Source: JBOFDK01 sp051650305 (lineage in GTDB: Bacteria; Bacillota; Clostridia; Lachnospirales; Cellulosilyticaceae). Taken from it: DNA of 11,136 nt. Below the pieces are notes generated by a model that was not told the origin of the DNA, ran no database searches, and saw nothing but the letters and a program-made list of their open reading frames with translations. Shown one piece after another: positions 6,468-11,136 of this stretch. The DNA lies in assembly GCA_051650305.1 (NCBI GenBank), contig JBOFIT010000031.1, forward strand, positions 1 to 11,136, in the 5' to 3' direction. Made by a program: the position numbers and the translations under genes. How positions within the stretch are numbered: the first letter of the stretch is position 1; every line of letters starts with the position of its first letter.

Positions 6468-7319
6468 ATGAAAAAGCGAAAACAAATCGATATCAAAAAG
6501 ATATTAAAAATGTCACTTACGATGAATGGTTTACAGCTGGTATTAATATTAGCAGTGGTGGGCTATGCACTTTTCTATAAGAATGATGATATGGATAACC
6601 TTATCTATATCACCTTAGCCTTAACGATGCTCAATAGCTGTATGACGGCAGGTGGCTATTATTTTACTTTTTATAAAAAGAAAAACAGTCTAGAAGAAAC
6701 TATAGAAAATCTAGAGGTACTTAATAGTAAGTTAAGAGAGCAACGCCATGATTACCTCAACCATCTTCAAGTTATTTATGGGCTAATGGAGTTAGAAGAG
6801 TTTGAAGAGGCAAAGAACTATATGGAACCTGTCTATAAAGACATCTTGAAGGTGAGTAAGGCTTTAAAAACGAGCCATGCAGCGATTAATGCCCTACTTC
6901 AAGCAAAAATGCAGGTAGCAGAGGAACGTCAGATTGATATGTACTTAGAAATCAAGACAAATCTTAAGGCGATTCCATTAGAACCATGGGAGCTTTGCAA
7001 AGTATTGGCAAACATTATCGATAATGGGATACGTGCTTTAGCAGATAATGAAGGAAACAAAAGCATTTATATTGATATGAGTGAGAATATGACCCATTAT
7101 ATGATTCATATCTATAATAATGGACCTCAGATTCCATCCTACCAACTAAGAGATATCTTTGAAGAAGGCTTTACGACTAAAGCTGGGGAAGGGCATGGTA
7201 TGGGGCTTTACATTACAAAGACAATCCTTGAAAAAGTAGAGGGAACAATAGAAGCAGCTTCAAGGAGAGATAAAACATACTTTTCCATAGAACTTCCTAA
7301 AGTGACAATTGAGTCTTAA
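6468..7319 (+). CDS. Membrane sensor histidine kinase with Spo0B-like H-box
   Basis: A 283-aa kinase, probably starting at ATG 6468. Two membrane segments (about 18-37 and 45-66) are joined by a very short outer loop (KNDDMDN), so there is no real extracellular sensor domain. A short coiled coil (about 73-92) leads to REQRHDYLNHLQVIYGL, where H94 is the likely phosphorylated histidine. The pattern is that of SPOB_a / AgrC- and CitA-like kinases. The HATPase_c domain shows the N box KVLANIIDNGIRAL (N182, D185, N186), NNGPQI, the F box IFEEGFTTK and the G box GEGHGMGLYI. Such kinases usually pair with LytTR-type regulators, and one lies at 9307, four genes downstream. The intervening genes encode NfeD and FloA, so the kinase may sense the membrane or a FloA domain; that is inference. 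Confidence 0.88.
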   Translation: MKKRKQIDIKKILKMSLTMNGLQLVLILAVVGYALFYKNDDMDNLIYITLALTMLNSCMTAGGYYFTFYKKKNSLEETIENLEVLNSKLREQRHDYLNHLQVIYGLMELEEFEEAKNYMEPVYKDILKVSKALKTSHAAINALLQAKMQVAEERQIDMYLEIKTNLKAIPLEPWELCKVLANIIDNGIRALADNEGNKSIYIDMSENMTHYMIHIYNNGPQIPSYQLRDIFEEGFTTKAGEGHGMGLYITKTILEKVEGTIEAASRRDKTYFSIELPKVTIES

Positions 7320-7396
7320 AAATGTATAGTTGGTGGATTAGATATGGTAGGTGCCTAGAAAAAAGCATAAGATACATACATAAGGATAAAAAAAAG

Positions 7397-7402
7397 AGGA
7401 GG
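7397..7402 (+). promoter_or_regulatory. SD that sets the nfeD start at 7411
   Basis: AGGAGG runs into an in-frame GTG at 7402, which therefore cannot be its start. The ATG at 7411 lies eight bases after the SD. Confidence 0.75.
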
Positions 7403-7410
7403 TGGAAGGT

Positions 7411-7908
7411 ATGTTAGAAGGCTTAGTAGATGGTATGACGTTAATTAGTATTCTTTTACTCATTACAGGATTTGTATTGGTAGGAATAGAGATGACCATG
7501 CCAGGAGTATCATTCCCAGGTATAGCAGGTGGCGTTTGTCTCATTGCAAGTGTATTTATCATTGCAGATAGCATCGTAGAAGGCGTGATCATTACCATTA
7601 TCATTTTAGCGATATTAGGTATTATGCTAGGAATTATTCTATGGTTACTATCTCATGGAAAGCTTATCAAACCTATCATACTAGCAGAAGAGCAAAAGAA
7701 AGAGAAGGGCTATTTAAGTTCTTCAGACTTAGATTATTTACTTGGTAAAGAAGGCGTAGCAACTACTGATCTTAGACCTAGTGGTATAGGGAACTTTGAA
7801 GGTGTACAGTTTGATATTATCTCTGAGGGACAGTACATTTTAAAAGGCAGCAATATCGTCATTTATCAAGTTAAAGGTTCAAAACTTATCGTAAAAGAAA
7901 AAAATTAG
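7411..7908 (+). CDS. Short NfeD-family membrane protein
   Basis: NfeD proteins pair with flotillin/SPFH proteins and are thought to help organise membrane microdomains. This is the short form (165 aa), without the ClpP-like protease domain found in long NfeDs such as B. subtilis YqeZ. The membrane part has the family's GFVLVGIEMTMPG (20-32) and a glycine-rich GIAGGV, with hydrophobic segments at about 10-28, 37-53 and 58-81. After a charged linker (92-100) comes a small OB-fold NfeD domain (about 111-162) with LLGKEGVATTDLRPSGIG and a closing VKGSKLIVKE. It starts at ATG 7411, eight bases after AGGAGG. The FloA gene follows after 18 bases, the classic nfeD-floA pairing. Confidence 0.9.
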   Translation: MLEGLVDGMTLISILLLITGFVLVGIEMTMPGVSFPGIAGGVCLIASVFIIADSIVEGVIITIIILAILGIMLGIILWLLSHGKLIKPIILAEEQKKEKGYLSSSDLDYLLGKEGVATTDLRPSGIGNFEGVQFDIISEGQYILKGSNIVIYQVKGSKLIVKEKN

Positions 7909-7913
7909 AAAGC

Positions 7914-7919
7914 GGGGAG
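7914..7919 (+). promoter_or_regulatory. SD of floA
   Basis: GGGGAG lies seven bases before ATG 7927, just after the nfeD stop. Confidence 0.6.
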
Positions 7920-7926
7920 TATTCTT

Positions 7927-8916
7927 ATGTTAGATAGTATAGCAGGCATTATTTTAATAGGCGTTATCGGTTTACTTATTGTTTTATTCTTTGTATTTGT
8001 ACCAGTTGGACTTTGGATTTCATCTTTAGCAGCCAATGTTAAAGTTAGTATTTTCAACCTTATCGGTATGAGACTTCGTCGTGTTACACCAAGCAAAATC
8101 GTATTACCACTTATCAAGTCTACAAAAGCAGGTACAGGTCTTAACGTTAATCAACTTGAAGCACACTACCTTGCAGGTGGTAATGTAGATACAGTTGTTA
8201 ATGCAATCATTGCAGCAGAGCGTGCAGGCATTGACCTTCCTTTTGAAAAAGCAGCAGCTATCGACCTTGCAGGTCGTGATGTATTAGAAGCAGTAAAAAT
8301 GAGTGTTAATCCAAAAGTTATCGAAACAAAAAATGTATCAGCAGTAGCAAAAGATGGTATCGAGCTTTTAGTTAAAGCAAGAGTTACAGTACGTGCAGAC
8401 CTTGAAAGATTAGTCGGGGGTGCTGGCGAAGCCACAGTACTTGCAAGAATCGGTGAAGGTATCGTTACAACAGTAGGTTCTTCTCAAAGCCATAAGAGTG
8501 TGCTTGAGAACCCAGACAATATTTCTAAGATGGTATTAAGTAAAGGCCTAGACTCAGGTACAGCATTTGAAATTTTATCTATTGATATAGCAGATATCGA
8601 TGTAGGACGTAATATCGGTGCACATCTTCAAACACTTCAAGCTGAAGCAGATAAGAATATCGCTCAAGCAAAAGCGGAAGAAAGAAGAGCAATGGCTGTA
8701 GCTAAAGAGCAAGAGATGCGTGCAGAAGTTGTGGCAGCAGAAGCAGAAGTACCAAAGGCTATGGCACATGCTTTAAAAGAAGGTAAATTAGGTGTTATGG
8801 ACTATTATGATATGCAAAATGTAGTAGCAGATACAAGAATGCGTCAATCACTATCAGGTGCAAACGTAGGTAATGCACCAATAGGAGGCAGCAAAGATGA
8901 TGGATATAATGCTTGA
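7927..8916 (+). CDS. floA: Flotillin-like protein FloA
   Basis: FloA is a membrane scaffold that clusters in functional membrane microdomains and affects fluidity, signalling and protein secretion. The 329-aa length matches the family (about 330). An N-terminal hydrophobic hairpin (about 5-34) is followed by MRLRRVTPSKIVLPLIKS (48-65), the family start of the SPFH region (about 40-230) with GGNVDTVVNAIIAAERAGI and KARVTVRADLERLVGGAGE. An E/A-rich helical region (about 236-285, AEADKNIAQAKAEERRAMA) should drive oligomerisation. The tail is GKLGVMDYYDMQNVVADTRMR and a glycine-rich end. Codon use leans to CGT arginine and CTT leucine with no rare AGG, more biased than its neighbours, which suggests high expression. 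It overlaps the next gene by 20 bases. Confidence 0.95.
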   Translation: MLDSIAGIILIGVIGLLIVLFFVFVPVGLWISSLAANVKVSIFNLIGMRLRRVTPSKIVLPLIKSTKAGTGLNVNQLEAHYLAGGNVDTVVNAIIAAERAGIDLPFEKAAAIDLAGRDVLEAVKMSVNPKVIETKNVSAVAKDGIELLVKARVTVRADLERLVGGAGEATVLARIGEGIVTTVGSSQSHKSVLENPDNISKMVLSKGLDSGTAFEILSIDIADIDVGRNIGAHLQTLQAEADKNIAQAKAEERRAMAVAKEQEMRAEVVAAEAEVPKAMAHALKEGKLGVMDYYDMQNVVADTRMRQSLSGANVGNAPIGGSKDDGYNA

Positions 8917-9307
8917 TCTACTAGGTGATATAGTAGATGTATCAGACTTGGATGAAGCAGTAAAAGGCATCAGAAAAGCGCTTAAAAACCCATCAAATAG
9001 TATGGTGAATGATAACCCATCAAAAAATAGGGAATCCTATAATGAAGATACAAGCCAAGAAGAAGTAGAAGAACAGGCAGAGATGCCTAGAGTGGCTAAA
9101 AGAAAAAAACTCGAAAAACCAAAACAAAAGCAAGCCACAAGTAATGTAGGGCCTAAGGCATACAGTACACAGAAAGTGGCAACACAGACAATGACAACGA
9201 GAGACTTAGCGATGAGTCAGCAGAGACTAAAAGAGGGCATTATCTTATCAGAAATACTAGGCCCTCCAGTAAGTCGAAAAAGAAGGAACAGAATGGGGCG
9301 TATTTAA
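8897..9307 (+). CDS. Small charged protein downstream of FloA, unrecognised
   Basis: A 136-aa protein that I cannot assign to a family. Its start overlaps the floA end by 20 bases, and AGGAGG (8883-8888) lies 8 bases before the ATG, inside floA. A short N-terminal hydrophobic helix with acidic residues (about 1-28, MMDIMLDLLGDIVDVSDLDEA) is followed by a long disordered middle (about 30-105), rich in N, E, K, Q and T with KRKKLEKPKQKQ. The C-terminal motif LKEGIILSEILGPPVSRKRR (about 111-130) is the most structured part and may be a docking tail. It has no membrane segment and no enzyme motif. Its stop overlaps the response regulator start by one base (TAATG), so it is translationally coupled. 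Its place suggests a FloA- or kinase-linked adaptor, which is inference. Confidence 0.8.
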   Translation: MMDIMLDLLGDIVDVSDLDEAVKGIRKALKNPSNSMVNDNPSKNRESYNEDTSQEEVEEQAEMPRVAKRKKLEKPKQKQATSNVGPKAYSTQKVATQTMTTRDLAMSQQRLKEGIILSEILGPPVSRKRRNRMGRI

Positions 9308-10047
9308 TGGACATTAAGGTTTTATTAGTAGAAGATGAAGTAGGTATACGTACGTTAATGAAAAAAATCATACAGAAGCAGGAAGGCTTCGAGGTCGTAG
9401 ATGAATGTGATAATATGACCGATGCTATCAAGGCCTTCACCAAGCTTAAGCCTGATGTCATCTTCCTAGACGTAGAACTCAAAGGAGGTAGTGGCATCGA
9501 GTGTGCAAAAATCATAGCAGATATCGAGCCAAAGACGAAGATTATCTTTGCCACAGCACATGCAGAGTACATGTCTACTGCCTTTGAAGTCTATGCCTTT
9601 GATTACCTCGTAAAACCTTTCAATGTAGAACGTATGAACCATACACTTGAACGTATCAAAGACCTTCATAAACCAGCAGATACCCAAGAGATGGACCGCA
9701 TTGTCCGTTATGAAAAAGGGCTAGAAAAGCTCTTGGTAAAAGGTAAGGAAAGTATGAGCTTTGTAGATATCAAAGATATCATACTGGTTCAGCGTGAAGA
9801 TAAGAGCACGGTGATTTATACGGCTAAAGATTCCTTCACAACCTCAGCCACATTGACTGAGGTTGAGGAGAAGCTAGATAAAGACCAATTCATACGTAGC
9901 CATAAGTCCTATATCATCAATCTTTCTCAGATTACAAAGATTTCACCCTATGGTAGATGGACCTATGTCGTTAAGTTTAAGGATCTTAAACAAGACGCAC
10001 TCATTACCCAGGAAAAATACGAAGAAATTAAAAAGCTATTTTTATAG
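9307..10047 (+). CDS. LytTR-family response regulator
   Basis: A 246-aa two-component regulator. The receiver domain (about 4-120) has the acidic pocket E9-D10, phospho-acceptor D55 in VIFLDVEL, T83 in FATAH, and K103 in YLVKPF with the switch aromatic before it. The LytTR DNA-binding domain (about 145-245) has the SHKSYIIN motif (about 198-205) and a closing ITKISPYGRWTYVVKF stretch. LytTR regulators usually bind pairs of about 9-bp repeats upstream of target genes. The start ATG overlaps the preceding stop (TAATG). The likely partner is the kinase at 6468, since AgrC-like kinases pair with LytTR regulators, but they are separated by nfeD, floA and the small charged gene. No clear LytTR site was found within the window. 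Confidence 0.92.
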   Translation: MDIKVLLVEDEVGIRTLMKKIIQKQEGFEVVDECDNMTDAIKAFTKLKPDVIFLDVELKGGSGIECAKIIADIEPKTKIIFATAHAEYMSTAFEVYAFDYLVKPFNVERMNHTLERIKDLHKPADTQEMDRIVRYEKGLEKLLVKGKESMSFVDIKDIILVQREDKSTVIYTAKDSFTTSATLTEVEEKLDKDQFIRSHKSYIINLSQITKISPYGRWTYVVKFKDLKQDALITQEKYEEIKKLFL

Positions 10048-10071
10048 ATGAAAGATAGAGGGAGATAGTAT

Positions 10072-10272
10072 ATGGAGAAATTTGAGTATTACACCTATGT
10101 GTACGACACTAAAGGATTTATGGGTGGGAAGATAGAAGGTACAGATTTTCAAAATGAACTTAATAAACTTGGGCAGGTAGGATGGGAGCTAGTAAGTAGC
10201 TTTACCACTAACCAAGGGCAAGGCTATACAAGAAGTATTGTATCCATATTTAAACGTAGGATTGAGTATTAA
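10072..10272 (+). CDS. Small DUF4177-family protein
   Basis: A 66-aa soluble protein. The family pattern is seen in KFEYYTYVYDT at the start, LNKLGQVGWELVSSF in the middle and SIVSIFKRRIEY at the end. Its function is unknown; DUF4177 proteins are small and found widely in Firmicutes. An SD (AGAGGGAG, 10057-10064) lies seven bases before the ATG. It begins 24 bases after the response regulator stop with no terminator between, so it is probably the last gene of the kinase-nfeD-floA-regulator block. No terminator with a T-run is visible after it; an AT-rich hairpin lies about 14 bases downstream. Confidence 0.8.
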   Translation: MEKFEYYTYVYDTKGFMGGKIEGTDFQNELNKLGQVGWELVSSFTTNQGQGYTRSIVSIFKRRIEY

Positions 10273-10282
10273 TAAATAAAAA

Positions 10283-10310
10283 GAAAATAATTAGTAATGG
10301 AAAATAATTA
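10283..10310 (+). repeat. 11-bp direct repeat upstream of the winged-helix gene promoter
   Basis: GAAAATAATTA occurs at 10283-10293 and again at 10300-10310, 17 bases apart, ending one base before the -35 box. The same bases form an 8-bp AT stem (AATAATTA with TAATTATT, 10286-10293 and 10305-10312). It could be an UP-like element or a binding site. Confidence 0.5.
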
Positions 10311-10339
10311 TTGAAAACTTCAAGATACTTGGTTATAAT
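10311..10339 (+). promoter_or_regulatory. Near-consensus sigma-A promoter of the winged-helix gene
   Basis: TTGAAA (10311-10316), a 17-base spacer and a perfect TATAAT (10334-10339). Transcription would start near 10346, about 30 bases before the ATG. Confidence 0.85.
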
Positions 10340-10375
10340 AGACCTATAAGAAAAAGTACCTAGGAGGTCATCAAT

Positions 10376-10552
10376 ATGGAAGCAAAAGAAAAAGTATTAG
10401 CACTACTTCAAGATAAAGCTGAGCCGATGAAGGCTGGCGAGATTGCTGAAGCATTAGAGATCGACAAAAAAGAAGTAGATAAAGCAATCAAAGTATTAAA
10501 AGCAGACGAAGCAATCAGCTCACCAAAGCGTTGCTACTATGCAGCAAACTAG
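10376..10552 (+). CDS. Small winged-helix DNA-binding protein, probable transcriptional regulator
   Basis: A 58-aa protein too short for most gene finders but clearly real: near-consensus promoter, SD TAGGAGGT (10361-10368) and a strong terminator right after it. The frame reads EAKEKVLALLQDKAEPMKAG, then EIAEALEIDKKEVDKAIKVL, then KADEAISSPKRCYYAAN. This is a compact helix-turn-helix (helix 1 about 2-13, helix 2 about 20-28, recognition helix about 31-45) followed by a short wing (IS-SPKRCYY). This small stand-alone winged helix with an SPKRCYY ending is a common clostridial type. Its targets are unknown. It may act as an abundant regulator or nucleoid protein, which is inference from its strong expression signals. 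Confidence 0.85.
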   Translation: MEAKEKVLALLQDKAEPMKAGEIAEALEIDKKEVDKAIKVLKADEAISSPKRCYYAAN

Positions 10553-10562
10553 ATAGATAGTG

Positions 10563-10609
10563 AAAGGATAGGCATTCCCCCCTTGGAATATAAGCCTATC
10601 CTTTTTTGA
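10563..10609 (+). terminator. Strong intrinsic terminator after the winged-helix gene
   Basis: AAAGGATAGGC (10563-10573) pairs perfectly with GCCTATCCTTT (10594-10604), with an inner ATTCC/GGAAT stem (10574-10578 with 10585-10589). The stem runs into the T-run TTTTTT (10602-10607). Confidence 0.9.
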
Positions 10610-10670
10610 TGAGACGATATAGGAGTGGATAAAATTCACTGTATTGGAAGACACTAAATAAATAATTTTT

Positions 10671-10687
10671 ATGTCAACTGTTTACAT
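10671..10687 (+). promoter_or_regulatory. 17-bp operator-like dyad over the YjjI promoter
   Basis: ATGTCAACTGTTTACAT is a near-perfect dyad: half-sites ATGTCAAC and GTTTACAT match at 7 of 8 positions around a central T. It covers the -35 hexamer (10681-10686), so a bound dimer would probably repress. The regulator is not known. Confidence 0.55.
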
Positions 10688-10709
10688 CCTAGGGCTCTTG
10701 ATTTATCAT
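10681..10709 (+). promoter_or_regulatory. Promoter of the glycyl radical enzyme gene
   Basis: TTTACA (10681-10686), a 17-base spacer and TATCAT (10704-10709). Transcription would start near 10716, about 31 bases before the ATG. Confidence 0.6.
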
Positions 10710-10746
10710 AGAGAAAACACTTTAAATAGATAGCTAGGAGGCTCTT

Positions 10747-11136
10747 ATGGTAGAAAATATTATCAAAGATAAAACGTTGACTTTTGAACAAAAAGTAGTG
10801 GCATTAGCACGTCATGCGGAAAATAGTATACAAGTGCTAGCGATTGATGAGCGTACAGAGGAATTAAGAGCGTCAGGCATTATATGTGACCTTTTCGAAG
10901 GGAATGCACCTTATAGACCACGTTATATCTTACCAAACTATGAGAAACTTATGACGGAAGGATGTAAGTTCTTACAGCTGGAGCCACCGACTAATATATG
11001 GGAAGCAACCCATACACTGCTTATTTTCTACAAGCATGTACCATCTATTACGACGATGCCAGTTTATATTGGCAATATAGATACATTACTTGACCCATTC
11101 ATAAAAGATGAAGAAGAAGCAAGATTAGCCATCAAG
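10747..11136 (+). CDS. yjjI: YjjI-family glycyl radical enzyme, N-terminal part
   Basis: The first 130 residues of a protein cut by the window end, with no stop reached. AGGAGG (10736-10741) lies five bases before the ATG. The sequence recalls the YjjI (DUF3029) family of glycyl radical enzymes: GIICDLFEGNAPYRPRYILP (about 44-63), KFLQLEPP (about 74-81) and SITTMPVYIGNIDTLLDPFI (about 100-119). YjjI is a pyruvate-formate-lyase-like protein whose substrate is not established; its conserved glycine would be activated by a radical-SAM activase such as YjjW, which I would expect just downstream. Family length is about 510 residues, so roughly three quarters, including the glycyl-radical loop and active-site cysteine, lie outside. 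Such enzymes work only without oxygen, which fits an anaerobe. The gene has its own promoter with an overlapping operator-like dyad. Confidence 0.8.
   Translation, partial: MVENIIKDKTLTFEQKVVALARHAENSIQVLAIDERTEELRASGIICDLFEGNAPYRPRYILPNYEKLMTEGCKFLQLEPPTNIWEATHTLLIFYKHVPSITTMPVYIGNIDTLLDPFIKDEEEARLAIK

Noticed and set aside
8166..8435. Minus-strand open frames inside floA (8166-8435, 8575-8769, 7905-8117)
   Set aside because: They mirror the floA coding frame, whose family match is certain over its full length.
10286..10312. AT-rich hairpin after the DUF4177 gene as a terminator
   Set aside because: The 8-bp stem has no G-C pair and no T-run after it, and it overlaps the -35 box of the next promoter.

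Overview
The window looks like a chromosomal segment of a low-GC, Gram-positive member of the Clostridia, plausibly a Lachnospiraceae/Cellulosilyticum-like organism. This placement is an inference from AT-rich codon use, strong AGGAGG ribosome binding sites and gene content (YaaR, FloA/NfeD, a Spo0B-type kinase, a YjjI-type glycyl radical enzyme). No rRNA, tRNA, CRISPR array, insertion sequence or phage gene was recognised. Nearly all genes lie on the plus strand.

Layout. 1-201 is the 3' end of an unrecognised gene, followed by a 13-bp hairpin. 202-812 is a long gap that holds one small minus-strand gene (402-569): a hydrophobic peptide with a strong SD, a structured leader with two competing hairpins, and a bidirectional terminator at its end. 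It resembles a type I (holin-like) toxin. 813-1898 holds a maltose-type sugar O-acetyltransferase and greA. 1983-6410 starts with a clear sigma-A-type promoter and runs through an exported SLH-like/TraB-GumN protein, a membrane-anchored CapA-like protein, a PLP-dependent Orn/Lys/Arg decarboxylase and YaaR (DUF327), ending in a hairpin terminator. The decarboxylase-yaaR pair recalls the Bacillus yaaO...yaaR neighbourhood.

6468-10272 is the most interesting block: a two-TM histidine kinase with a Spo0B-like dimerisation helix, a short NfeD, the flotillin-like FloA, a small charged protein, a LytTR response regulator and a DUF4177 protein. All are co-directional, and the fourth and fifth genes overlap their upstream neighbours. 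The kinase and regulator therefore flank a membrane-microdomain module, which suggests a two-component system physically or functionally tied to FloA/NfeD. That link is an inference.

10376-10552 is a 58-aa winged-helix protein transcribed alone from a near-consensus promoter to a strong terminator. From 10747 the window enters a glycyl radical enzyme of the YjjI family, cut by the window edge. A 17-bp dyad overlaps its promoter -35 box and is a good operator candidate.
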